A DNA stretch of 14,011 bases, taken from positions 1 through 14,011 of the forward strand of contig JALVGO010000062.1 in assembly GCA_027029065.1 (NCBI GenBank). Direction: 5' to 3'. This DNA is from Sulfurovum sp. (lineage in GTDB: Bacteria; Campylobacterota; Campylobacteria; Campylobacterales; Sulfurovaceae). Positions 6,994 through 14,011 of the stretch are shown here, piece by piece (the first letter of the stretch is position 1; every line of letters begins with the position of its first letter). Both the position numbers and the translations under genes were made by a program. A model generated the notes under the pieces. It saw nothing but the letters and a program-made list of their open reading frames with translations, was not told where the DNA came from and searched no databases.

Positions 6994-7386
6994 TCAGGCA
7001 TTTTTCAACAACCACTCCAGTGCTTTTTGGCGATCTTTAAAGAACTTTGACTTTCCTTTCATCATGTGAGAAAACATCTTCACTGAAACCTCTTCCCACT
7101 TTTTGTCACCTACAATCGCCATTTTGTCAAAACTGTTACGGTGTTTGAGTCCGAACTTCATATCATCCCATGCCGCCAGCAGCTCCCAGCCTTTGAAGTT
7201 GCGCATATCAACCAGCAGGTCAACCTCCAAACCTTTTGCCTCTTTCAAAGCTCTGTCAATCAGAGGCACAAAGGTCTCATAATCTTCATGTGTCAGCTTT
7301 CCAAGCATTGACACCTCTATGAGGAGCCTCTTTTTTGCTCTTTTGATCGCTATACCGATACCGTGTTCTTTGATTTTCACTGCCAT
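6994..7386 (-). CDS. STAS/SpoIIAA-like domain protein
   Basis: This 130-aa soluble protein fits the SpoIIAA-like STAS/SEC14 family found across bacteria. It has an N-terminal strand pattern (AIKRAKKRLLIEVSMLGKL), a helix ending in VPLIDRALKEA, the strand LEVDLLVDMRNFKGW, and a C-terminal HRNSFDKMAIVGDKKWEE followed by a Phe/Lys-rich end. The molecular role of this family is not established. The ATG at 7386 is chosen because AAGGAG lies six bases upstream; a longer frame to 7434 would begin upstream of the likely promoter and adds 16 residues with no family features. It is convergent with the HEPN gene and divergent from nifS. Confidence 0.8.
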   Translation of the reverse strand: MAVKIKEHGIGIAIKRAKKRLLIEVSMLGKLTHEDYETFVPLIDRALKEAKGLEVDLLVDMRNFKGWELLAAWDDMKFGLKHRNSFDKMAIVGDKKWEEVSVKMFSHMMKGKSKFFKDRQKALEWLLKNA

Positions 7387-7417
7387 TATGTGCTCCTTGA
7401 TTATGGGGGTGTTAACC

Positions 7418-7426
7418 ATTATAGCA
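7418..7426 (-). promoter_or_regulatory. Extended -10 promoter for the STAS gene
   Basis: The minus strand reads TGCTATAAT, a perfect extended -10. Transcription would start near 7411, about 25 nt before the ATG at 7386. The element lies inside an interrupted inverted repeat GGGTG...CACCC (7407-7428), which could bind a regulator. Confidence 0.65.
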
Positions 7427-7430
7427 CCCG

Positions 7431-7446
7431 ACAATTAACCAATTGT
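7431..7446. promoter_or_regulatory. Palindrome ACAATT-N4-AATTGT at the -35 position of the STAS promoter
   Basis: This is a perfect 6-bp inverted repeat with an AACC spacer. Its right half falls where the -35 of the STAS promoter would lie, 17 bp from TATAAT, so a bound protein would overlap RNA polymerase. An operator role is inferred. Confidence 0.4.
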
Positions 7447-7533
7447 ACATATAAATAGGACTCTTTTTCTCTTAATTAGGAGGTTTTTTATCTGAATTTA
7501 AGAAAAAGAACGTATGATGCAGAAAATCAATTC

Positions 7534-7548
7534 AGACCAAATAGGTCT
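7534..7548. promoter_or_regulatory. Palindrome AGACC-N5-GGTCT in the nifS leader
   Basis: This is a perfect 5-bp inverted repeat around AAATA, 35 bp upstream of the nifS ATG. A weak -10 (TATGAT, 7513-7518) would put it at about +10 of a nifS transcript. It is a candidate operator; the geometry is compatible with Rrf2-type regulators of Fe-S genes, but no regulator gene is present here. Confidence 0.4.
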
Positions 7549-7555
7549 TAATTAA

Positions 7556-8785
<1,230 letters not shown>

Positions 8786-8820
8786 TGTTGAGTGCTGAGC
8801 GCTGAGTGTTGAGTGTTGAG
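8786..8820 (+). repeat. Tandem heptamer repeat TGYTGAG, 5 copies, starting right after the nifS stop
   Basis: Five perfectly phased 7-base units lie end to end: TGTTGAG, TGCTGAG, CGCTGAG, TGTTGAG, TGTTGAG. The array begins at the first base after the nifS TAG. The unit shares the TGNNGAG pattern with the array at the mutY stop (5542-5569). Confidence 0.9.
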
Positions 8821-8845
8821 AAGTAAGAAATATAGAAAGTAAGGG

Positions 8846-8889
8846 GTCTGGTGATTTGTTGCAAAGCAATGAATCATGAATCACCTGAC
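8846..8889 (+). repeat. Folded intergenic element with two competing right arms (nifS-nifU gap)
   Basis: Two stem-loops share one left arm. The outer pairs GTC-T-GGTGATT (8846-8856) with AATCACC-T-GAC (8879-8889), with one T-T mismatch. The inner pairs 8852-8862 with 8866-8876 as an 11-bp stem with two G-T wobbles and an AAA loop. The choice exists because ATGAATC is tandemly duplicated (8869-8882). No T-run follows, so it is not an obvious terminator. The remaining bases of the gap (8821-8845, 8890-8924) hold a repeated AAGTAAG and the nifU ribosome site. Confidence 0.6.
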
Positions 8890-8924
8890 TCCCGTGATGT
8901 GAATATAGAAGCAAAGGAAATAAT

Positions 8925-9899
8925 ATGGGATTTGACAGTTTGATTGGCGGAACCATCTGGGATGAGTACAGCAACAAAGTAACGGAGTTGATGAACAACC
9001 CGAAAAATATGGGTGAAATTACCGAAGAGCAGGCAAAAGAGATGGGTGCACAACTCATCGTGGCAGATTTCGGTGCGGAGAGCTGTGGGGATGCGGTACG
9101 TCTCTACTGGGCGGTTGACCCAAAGACCGATGTCATTTTGGAGAGCAAGTTCAAAAGTTTTGGCTGTGGAACGGCAATTGCCTCATCTGACACGATGGCT
9201 GAACTTTGTAAAGGCAAAACTGTCGATGAAGCGGTAAAGATCACCAACATCGATGTTGAAAAAGCGATGCGTGACGAGCCGGACACCCCTGCCGTACCGC
9301 CTCAGAAGATGCACTGCTCGGTCATGGCATACGATGTCATCAAAAAAGCAGCCGCACAGTACAAGGGTGTCGATATGGAGTCGTTTGAAGAGGATATCAT
9401 CGTCTGTGAATGTGCCCGTGTCAGCCTCTCGACACTGCGTGAAGTGATCCGCCTCAATGATCTCACCACTGTTGAGCAGATCACCGACTACACCAAAGCC
9501 GGAGCCTTCTGTAAATCGTGTATCAAACCAGGCGGTCACGAAGAGAAAGACATCTACCTTGTTGACTTGCTTGAAGAGTATGAAAAAGAGAAGATGGCAG
9601 CCGCTGCAACCATCGGAAACGAAAGCGGCGGTGCAGGATCGTTCAAAGAGATGACCATCGTTCAAAAGATCAAAGCGGTCGACAAGGTCATCGATGAGAA
9701 TATCCGTCAAATGCTCATTATGGACGGTGGTGATATGGAGATCCTCGACATCAAAGAGAACGGTGAACACATCGACATCTACATCCGCTATCTCGGTGCA
9801 TGCAGCGGCTGTGCAAGTTCAAGCACCGGTACACTCTTTGCCATCGAGAACATTCTCAAAGAGAAGCTTGATTCCAATATCAGAGTACTTCCTATCTAA
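8925..9899 (+). CDS. nifU: Three-domain Fe-S scaffold protein NifU
   Basis: This 324-aa protein is the scaffold on which Fe-S clusters are built with NifS-derived sulfur. The N-terminal IscU-like domain has Cys54 (ESCGDAV), Cys81 (FGCGTAIAS) and Cys131 (MHCSVMA). The central BFD-like domain carries the permanent [2Fe-2S] cysteines Cys161, Cys163 (CEC), Cys196 and Cys199 (CKSC). A Gly/Ala-rich linker (about 225-240) leads to the C-terminal NifU domain with Cys293 and Cys296 (CSGC). All expected cysteines of a full-length NifU are present. The ATG at 8925 has AAAGGA six bases upstream. It pairs with nifS and converges on comM across a strong hairpin. Confidence 0.97.
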   Translation: MGFDSLIGGTIWDEYSNKVTELMNNPKNMGEITEEQAKEMGAQLIVADFGAESCGDAVRLYWAVDPKTDVILESKFKSFGCGTAIASSDTMAELCKGKTVDEAVKITNIDVEKAMRDEPDTPAVPPQKMHCSVMAYDVIKKAAAQYKGVDMESFEEDIIVCECARVSLSTLREVIRLNDLTTVEQITDYTKAGAFCKSCIKPGGHEEKDIYLVDLLEEYEKEKMAAAATIGNESGGAGSFKEMTIVQKIKAVDKVIDENIRQMLIMDGGDMEILDIKENGEHIDIYIRYLGACSGCASSSTGTLFAIENILKEKLDSNIRVLPI

Positions 9900-9909
9900 T
9901 CTTTCCTCT

Positions 9910-9936
9910 TTTGGCAGAAAACATTTTTCTGCCAGA
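9910..9936. terminator. Bidirectional hairpin between convergent nifU and comM
   Basis: TGGCAGAAAA (9912-9921) pairs perfectly with TTTTCTGCCA (9925-9934) over a three-base loop, extended by a wobble and one more pair to about 12 bp. The T-run is inside the stem rather than after it, so it may act as a 3'-end hairpin for both transcripts. It fills most of the 49-bp convergent gap. Confidence 0.6.
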
Positions 9937-9948
9937 CTACAATCATAT

Positions 9949-11538
9949 CTATCCCCTACGCCTATAACTCAACGCTTCAAGCATATCACGCTTTTCAATC
10001 TGCGTATGCCCTTCGATATCGGCAATGGTACGGGCTACCTTCTTTACTGAAGCGATAGAGCGGTGGGAGAGGGCAAATCTTTCAATGGCACCGTTAAGGA
10101 TCTTCTGTGCCTCTGCATCTGGTATGCAGTACTTCTCTATCTCTTCCTCTTTCAGCTTGCCGTTAAGACGCTGCTGTCCTCTTTGCTTTTGACGTATGAA
10201 TGCATCCAGTACGGTATCATGCATTGCTCTGGAACTTACATCTGCTTTGTCATTCTGCTGTACCTCCTGCATCACCACAAAAAGATCGATACGGTCAAGA
10301 AACGGGTCTGAGAGTCTGTTTTTGTAGCGTTTGATCTCCATATCTGAACAGCGGCAGACCTTTGCGGGATTTTTGGAGAGCAGGTTGCCGCACGGGCAGG
10401 GGTTTTGTGCGGCAACAAACATAATGTCTGCCTCATACTCTATTTTGCTGTTGACACGCGAAATGAGTACCCTTCTGTCCTGAAGCGGCTCACGCATCGC
10501 TTCAAGAACCGCCTTTGAAAAGTGGGGAATTTCATCAAAAAAAAGCATACCAGCATGCGCGAGGGCTACTTCTCCTATTTTTGCCGTACCGGAACCACCG
10601 CCAAAGATGGAAGCGGATGTTGCTGTATGGTGGGGTGACCGAAACGGTCGCCTTGGTGTAAACGTAGGCGTCTGTCCATCAAGAAACTGATGTTTGGCAA
10701 TACTGAGCAGTTCTGTTTCACTCACCGGCGGCAGTATGTCACACAGCCGTTTGGCGATCATACTTTTACCGCATCCGGGGTTGCCCTCCATAAAGAAGTT
10801 GTGCATCCCCGCAGCTGCGATGAGGGCAGCACGCTTGGCGACCATCTGCCCCTTTACCTCTTTGAAGTCCGTCCGGTAGTCTCTTTGGTAGTAATAGGTA
10901 ACACCCTCCATCTCCACTTTCTCGGCTTGGTATGCAAATGCCGTACTCTGTCCCTCCATATTGCCGCTTTGCATCAGCACAATAGCTTCACTCAGGGTCT
11001 CAACCGGAATGAACTTCACTCCGGAGATATGCTTCAGATACACCATTGCCTCTTTGGGTACGATCGCCTTCTCTATACGCCCCTGCTGTTTAAGAGAAAG
11101 GATAAGCGGAAAAAGCATGGAAGAGCTTTTGATACGTCCATCCAGCCCCAGCTCGCCAAATACATAGAGTTTCGGTTCATCAAACGCCTTTTTGTTCAAT
11201 GCGATCAGCAGAGCAATAGGCAGATCAAACTGGCTGCCATTTTTCTTGAGCTCTGATGGAGCCAGCCCAATCGTGATCTTTAACGGAGGAAAGACAAAAT
11301 CATTCGTCAGCAGTGCCGACTTAACCCGCTCCTTTGCCTCCTGTATATCCGAGCTTGCCAACCCTACTACCGCAAATCCCGGTAAACCTTTGGTAAAGGT
11401 CGCCTCTACCTCCACCATCTGTGCATTGACTCCCTCCAGTGTTGCACACAGCAGTCTGTTGACGATGGCTTCCTCTTTGGGTTTTTGCTTGACTTTAGCC
11501 TGTTTTGTATTGTTTGATTTGTTCTGTTTTGCATTCAT
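9949..11538 (-). CDS. comM: ComM/YifB-family Mg-chelatase-like AAA+ ATPase
   Basis: This 529-aa protein belongs to the YifB/ComM family; ComM is a branch-migration helicase that helps integrate incoming DNA during natural transformation. Residues 28-200 form the N-terminal domain with the GLPGFAVVGLA signature (51-61). The AAA+ module has Walker A GNPGCGKS (252-259), RPFRSPHHTAT (297-307) and Walker B LFFDE (332-336). A four-cysteine loop Cys381, Cys383, Cys395, Cys397 precedes LSDPFLDRIDLF (409-420), as usual for the family. The first 24 residues are a Lys/Asn/Gln-rich extension beyond the usual start. ATG 11538 is chosen; upstream in-frame codons reach a TTG at 11586, but that lies within the 33-bp inverted repeat. 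No clear ribosome site is visible, so the start is uncertain. Confidence 0.93.
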   Translation of the reverse strand: MNAKQNKSNNTKQAKVKQKPKEEAIVNRLLCATLEGVNAQMVEVEATFTKGLPGFAVVGLASSDIQEAKERVKSALLTNDFVFPPLKITIGLAPSELKKNGSQFDLPIALLIALNKKAFDEPKLYVFGELGLDGRIKSSSMLFPLILSLKQQGRIEKAIVPKEAMVYLKHISGVKFIPVETLSEAIVLMQSGNMEGQSTAFAYQAEKVEMEGVTYYYQRDYRTDFKEVKGQMVAKRAALIAAAGMHNFFMEGNPGCGKSMIAKRLCDILPPVSETELLSIAKHQFLDGQTPTFTPRRPFRSPHHTATSASIFGGGSGTAKIGEVALAHAGMLFFDEIPHFSKAVLEAMREPLQDRRVLISRVNSKIEYEADIMFVAAQNPCPCGNLLSKNPAKVCRCSDMEIKRYKNRLSDPFLDRIDLFVVMQEVQQNDKADVSSRAMHDTVLDAFIRQKQRGQQRLNGKLKEEEIEKYCIPDAEAQKILNGAIERFALSHRSIASVKKVARTIADIEGHTQIEKRDMLEALSYRRRG

Positions 11539-11570
11539 GCTGTAATTATGATGCATATAGAATGCAGATA

Positions 11571-11603
11571 GGTAAAAATATGTCAAATTGTCATATTTTT
11601 ACC
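11571..11603. repeat. Perfect 12-bp inverted repeat upstream of comM
   Basis: GGTAAAAATATG (11571-11582) and CATATTTTTACC (11592-11603) are exact reverse complements separated by nine bases. The element lies 33 bp upstream of the comM ATG and 14 bp after the diguanylate cyclase stop. The minus strand also reads TTGACA across its centre (11586-11581), a perfect -35 hexamer but without a well-spaced -10. It may be an operator, a hairpin between the two genes, or both. Confidence 0.75.
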
Positions 11604-11617
11604 AAGTAAGCATAGAT

Positions 11618-12514
11618 CTATTCCTCTTCTGTGATAACCCTGTTGCGCCCTGATGATTTTGCCTTGTACAGGGCATGATCCGCTCTGTCTATCATTGTAT
11701 GCAGAGTATCTTTGGGACGATACTGTGATACGCCTGCACTGATGGTTATTTTATTCTCCATGTCAAGATCAAGTTTTTCAAGTGCTTTTTGTATGGTTTC
11801 TATATGGTCTTTAGCGCTATTTTGATCAGTTTCGGGAAACAGAACAATGAACTCTTCTCCTCCCCATCTGCCGATATCTGCAGATGGTGGCAGGGTAACC
11901 CTGAAGAGTTCGGCACACCGCATGAGTACCTTGTCTCCAAAGAGGTGTCCATAGCGATCATTGATCTGTTTGAAGTGATCTATATCGATCAAAGCGATAC
12001 TCAACTTATTTGTATCTGCCAACAGCTGCGTATAGAGTGCATCGATCTTGTAACGGTTATAGAGTCCTGTCAGCTGATCACATTCTGCCTTTTTGATCTG
12101 TGTTAGCAGGTAGTGCTCTCTATCACGCCTTTTTGTGATCTTTTTCATGATCTTTTCAAACAGTATATCAAACTCTCTAAAGTCAATAGGTTTGATCAAA
12201 TAGCCGTCAACACCATTTCCTATGGCACTTTGAAGATAGTGCAGTTCATTGTGTGCCGAAGTGATCACTACCGGCACTTCACCATCTATCTGGCGAATTT
12301 GGCGAAGCATCTCCATACCATCCATATTTGGCATCGCTATATCGGTAATGACAAGATCAAAATGCTCTTTTTCAAAAAGTGTCAATGCCTCTTTTCCGTC
12401 TTTGGCAGTGACAACTTTTTTAAAGTACATCTCTAACGCAGTCAGCATTGTATCTCTAAGGATTTCATCATCTTCTACATAGAGAACATGTACGCTCTTC
12501 GCTGCTTTTTTCAT
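11618..12514 (-). CDS. Response regulator with GGDEF output (diguanylate cyclase)
   Basis: This 298-aa protein has an N-terminal receiver domain and a GGDEF domain that makes the second messenger cyclic di-GMP. Numbering from the ATG at 12514, the receiver has the acidic pair Asp15/Asp16 (YVEDDE), phospho-acceptor Asp58 (VITDIAMPN) and Lys108 (LIKPID). The cyclase domain shows DQLTGLYNR (146-154), IDIDHFKQIND and the active-site GGEEF (218-222), so it should be catalytic. The inhibitory I-site RxxD expected five residues before GGEEF reads PSAD, so product inhibition is probably lost. The ATG is preferred to an in-frame TTG at 12517 because AGGA is spaced six bases from the pair. No sensor kinase lies nearby. 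It precedes comM on the same strand. Confidence 0.94.
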   Translation of the reverse strand: MKKAAKSVHVLYVEDDEILRDTMLTALEMYFKKVVTAKDGKEALTLFEKEHFDLVITDIAMPNMDGMEMLRQIRQIDGEVPVVITSAHNELHYLQSAIGNGVDGYLIKPIDFREFDILFEKIMKKITKRRDREHYLLTQIKKAECDQLTGLYNRYKIDALYTQLLADTNKLSIALIDIDHFKQINDRYGHLFGDKVLMRCAELFRVTLPPSADIGRWGGEEFIVLFPETDQNSAKDHIETIQKALEKLDLDMENKITISAGVSQYRPKDTLHTMIDRADHALYKAKSSGRNRVITEEE

Positions 12515-12574
12515 CAATATTCCTGTTTTGCTCTATATTTATGATTGTCAGTCCCTGATTATCGGGAGGTAGAA

Positions 12575-12617
12575 AATGTGCCATACACCAAGCAAACCGA
12601 AAATTGCAATGTGCCAT
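12575..12617. promoter_or_regulatory. Direct repeat of AATGTGCCAT, 33 bp apart, upstream of the diguanylate cyclase
   Basis: AATGTGCCAT occurs at 12575-12584 and again at 12608-12617. The 33-bp spacing equals about three helical turns, placing both on the same face of the DNA, as tandem operators often are. They lie about 60-100 bp upstream of the ATG at 12514. The binding protein is unknown. Confidence 0.4.
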
Positions 12618-12636
12618 TATATTCCAAAAATATCTT

Positions 12637-12651
12637 TGAAATATTATTTCA
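12637..12651. promoter_or_regulatory. Perfect 7-1-7 palindrome TGAAATA-T-TATTTCA
   Basis: A 15-bp perfect palindrome lies in the gap between def and the diguanylate cyclase gene. It shares the outer TGA...TCA and the 7-1-7 layout of a Fur box but departs from its inner bases. It may be an operator, or a weak hairpin in read-through RNA from def. The gap 12518-12699 otherwise contains the 10-mer repeat and the def hairpin. Confidence 0.35.
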
Positions 12652-12660
12652 GGAGAAGAG

Positions 12661-12685
12661 GCTGCCTGCCAAATCTGGCAGCAGC
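12661..12685 (-). terminator. GC-rich hairpin after def
   Basis: GCTG plus CTGCCA (12661-12664, 12666-12671) pair with TGGCAG plus CAGC (12676-12685), giving a 10-bp stem with a one-base bulge and an AATC loop, 14 bases after the def stop. The minus-strand sequence after it is C/T-rich but lacks a true T-run, so termination strength is uncertain. Confidence 0.5.
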
Positions 12686-12699
12686 TATGGTGAAATCTG

Positions 12700-13230
12700 T
12701 CACGACAGGGTTTTTTGCCGTTTCTTCCACTCTTTTTCAAATTTTTTACGTTTCATATAGGAGAGTTTTTCAATAAAGACTTTCCCTTCAAGATGGTCCA
12801 TCTCATGCTGCATGGCAATGGCAAGGAAGTCGTCATCCTCTATAACGTGTTTTTCACCGTGTCTGTCACAATATTCTATTTTGACATGCTTGGCACGTTC
12901 GACCTCTTCGTAGATACCAGGAACAGAGAGGCACCCCTCCTGAAACTTGGTAGAACCGTCTTTTTCAATGATAACAGGATTGATCATCTCCAGTGTGTTT
13001 TCACGGGGCTGTTCATCTTCACCCTCAGGAATATTTTCAAGCGGGATATTGATAATAAGCGCACGCTTGTCAACACCCACCTGAATGGCGGCAAGCCCTA
13101 CACCGTTCTTTGCACGCATGGTATCGTACATATCATCCAGGAGAGTATGCAGCTCTTCATCGAAGCTCTCTACAGGTTTTGATACCAGTTTAAGGCGCTT
13201 GTCCGGATAGACAACGATCTCTCTTACCAT
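12700..13230 (-). CDS. def: Peptide deformylase
   Basis: This 176-aa metalloenzyme removes the formyl group from the first methionine of new proteins as they leave the ribosome. The three family motifs are intact: GVGLAAIQVG (43-52), EGCLS (98-102) with metal ligand Cys100, and QHEMDHLEG (141-149) with His142 and His146 as ligands and Glu143 as catalytic base. The C-terminus is a basic helix rich in Lys/Arg (159-174), which in other deformylases contacts the ribosome. The ATG at 13230 follows the clpP stop by 12 bases, with a weak GGGAAAG upstream, so it is translated from the tig-clpP-def transcript. Confidence 0.97.
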   Translation of the reverse strand: MVREIVVYPDKRLKLVSKPVESFDEELHTLLDDMYDTMRAKNGVGLAAIQVGVDKRALIINIPLENIPEGEDEQPRENTLEMINPVIIEKDGSTKFQEGCLSVPGIYEEVERAKHVKIEYCDRHGEKHVIEDDDFLAIAMQHEMDHLEGKVFIEKLSYMKRKKFEKEWKKRQKTLS

Positions 13231-13242
13231 AACACTTTCCCG

Positions 13243-13830
13243 TTATACAAAACTCTTGGTCAAAACCTGATCGATCAGACCGTACTCCATCGCCTCTTTC
13301 GAGGACATAAAGTTGTCACGGTCGGTATCTTTTTCGATCTGTTTGACCTTCTTGCCGGTCTTTTCAGCCAAAATATGGTTGAGGGTATCTTTCAGACGCT
13401 TGATCTCCTCAGCCTGAATGAGAATATCAGTTGCCTGCCCCTGTGCACCGCCAAGCGGCTGATGGATCATAATACGTGCGTTTGGCAGTGCATAGCGCTT
13501 CCCTTCTGTGCCTGAAGCCAGCAAAAAAGCACCCATTGATGCTGCCTGACCGATACAGATGGTGACAATATCGGGCTTAATATAGTTCATCGTATCAAAG
13601 ATAGAAAATCCGCTGGTAATGACACCGCCGGGGGAGTTGATATAAAAGTAGATATCTTTGTCCGGATCCTGTGCTTCAAGGAAGAGCAGCTGCGCAACGA
13701 TGGAGGATGCTACTGCATCATTGATCTCACCGCTGAGCATGATAATACGGTCTTTGAGCAGTCTTGAGTAGATATCGTAACTTCTTTCGCCTCTGCCTGT
13801 CTGTTCTACCACGTATGGAATATAACTCAT
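13243..13830 (-). CDS. clpP: ATP-dependent Clp protease proteolytic subunit
   Basis: This 195-aa serine protease assembles into a 14-subunit barrel and degrades proteins fed to it by Clp ATPases. The catalytic triad is Ser98 (GQAASMGAF), His123 ([10 protein letters not shown]) and Asp172 (DTDRDNFMS). The N-terminus [25 protein letters not shown] is the usual propeptide/axial-loop region, and length is normal. The ATG at 13830 has AAAGG six bases upstream. The gene sits between tig and def, as I recall in Campylobacter jejuni, linking nascent-chain folding, deformylation and degradation. Confidence 0.98.
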   Translation of the reverse strand: MSYIPYVVEQTGRGERSYDIYSRLLKDRIIMLSGEINDAVASSIVAQLLFLEAQDPDKDIYFYINSPGGVITSGFSIFDTMNYIKPDIVTICIGQAASMGAFLLASGTEGKRYALPNARIMIHQPLGGAQGQATDILIQAEEIKRLKDTLNHILAEKTGKKVKQIEKDTDRDNFMSSKEAMEYGLIDQVLTKSFV

Positions 13831-13862
13831 AATGTGCCTTTGTTTAATAGATAGTAAAATGG

Positions 13863-13868
13863 ATTATG
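13863..13868 (-). promoter_or_regulatory. Possible -10 for clpP-def
   Basis: The minus strand reads CATAAT, one mismatch to TATAAT, about 33 bases before the clpP ATG and downstream of the tig hairpin. No clear -35 or TG extension is present, so this is tentative. Confidence 0.3.
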
Positions 13869-13889
13869 CAATCGATTCAAATATACATT

Positions 13890-13928
13890 AAAAAAGTTAA
13901 CGGAGTACCAAAGCGGCGAAGCGCTCCG
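13890..13928 (-). terminator. Possible terminator between tig and clpP
   Basis: On the minus strand CGGAG (13928-13924) can pair with CTCCG (13905-13901), with a further short GC pairing inside the loop, and TTTTTT follows five bases later (13895-13890). The long loop and offset T-run make it weak, perhaps attenuating rather than ending tig transcription. Confidence 0.4.
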
Positions 13929-13936
13929 GTATAGAA

Positions 13937-14011
13937 TTATTTTTCGTCAAGTCCAAGCAGTTTGCCAAAGAGTTTGTCTTCGATCATTCCCATTTTCACA
14001 GCCGGGAGCAG
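13937..14011 (-). CDS. tig: Trigger factor, C-terminal end only (partial)
   Basis: The last 24 codons and TAA stop of a minus-strand gene enter the window from the right edge. The fragment (AVKMGMIEDKLFGKLLGLDEK at its end) resembles the C-terminus of Campylobacterota trigger factor, the ribosome-bound chaperone. Identification leans on its place directly upstream of clpP and def, the same order as in Campylobacter jejuni; the fragment alone would be too short to name. Confidence 0.75.
   Translation of the reverse strand: MLPAVKMGMIEDKLFGKLLGLDEK

Noticed and set aside
9183..9770. 195-codon frame antisense to nifU
   Set aside because: It lies wholly inside nifU, whose cysteine motifs fix the coding strand; a shadow of its codon use.
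10690..11256. 188-codon frame on plus strand inside comM
   Set aside because: Antisense to the Walker-motif region of comM; no recognisable protein features.
11539..11586. Longer comM start at TTG 11586
   Set aside because: It falls within the 33-bp inverted repeat and adds residues not typical of ComM; the ATG at 11538 already gives an N-terminal extension.

Overview
The window looks like a chromosomal segment from a member of the Campylobacterota (formerly Epsilonproteobacteria), with a base composition and gene content that suggest a Sulfurovum/Sulfurimonas-type lineage rather than Campylobacter or Helicobacter. The reasons are a tig-clpP-def order like that of Campylobacter jejuni, a housekeeping nifS plus three-domain nifU pair with no nitrogenase genes nearby, and pcm close to nrdB. 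This placement comes from recalled gene order and protein flavour, not from a database search.

Layout. (1) 1-1494, minus strand: a helix-turn-helix/coiled-coil protein of unknown role followed, one base later, by a chaA-type cation/proton antiporter that runs off the left edge. (2) 1526-4025, minus: a tight nrdB - nitrilase-family amidohydrolase - pcm operon with its promoter just upstream of nrdB. (3) 4061-6200, plus: an unrecognised 173-aa gene overlapping mutY by four bases, then, after a heptamer repeat and a small hairpin, folE. (4) 6251-7446: an AT-richer insert-like stretch with a minimal nucleotidyltransferase/HEPN pair on plus, facing a STAS-domain (SpoIIAA-like) gene on minus. (5) 7534-9936, plus: nifS and nifU behind a leader carrying two palindromes, one of them Fur-box-like; the two genes are separated by a second heptamer repeat and a folded element. 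(6) 9949-12514, minus: comM (YifB-type ATPase) and an orphan response-regulator diguanylate cyclase, separated by a perfect 12-bp inverted repeat. (7) 12661-14011, minus: def, clpP and the last codons of tig, a protein-maturation and quality-control cluster.

How the genes fit together: nrdB (di-iron/tyrosyl radical), mutY ([4Fe-4S] glycosylase), nifS/nifU (Fe-S assembly) and def (metalloenzyme) all depend on iron or another metal. tig, clpP and def act on nascent or damaged proteins, and pcm on aged ones. These are mostly ordinary core genes. I found no CRISPR array, insertion sequence, tRNA, rRNA or phage gene. The parts most worth a second look lie between genes: two heptamer arrays of the same TGNNGAG pattern placed at stop codons, a hairpin with two competing right arms between nifS and nifU, the nifS leader palindromes, the 33-bp inverted repeat upstream of comM, and the repeated 10-mer upstream of the diguanylate cyclase gene. 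Among proteins, the notable points are a Glu at the catalytic Asp position of MutY, a HEPN partner without the usual RNase motif, and the unknown gene coupled to mutY. I do not see a clearly new multi-gene system.
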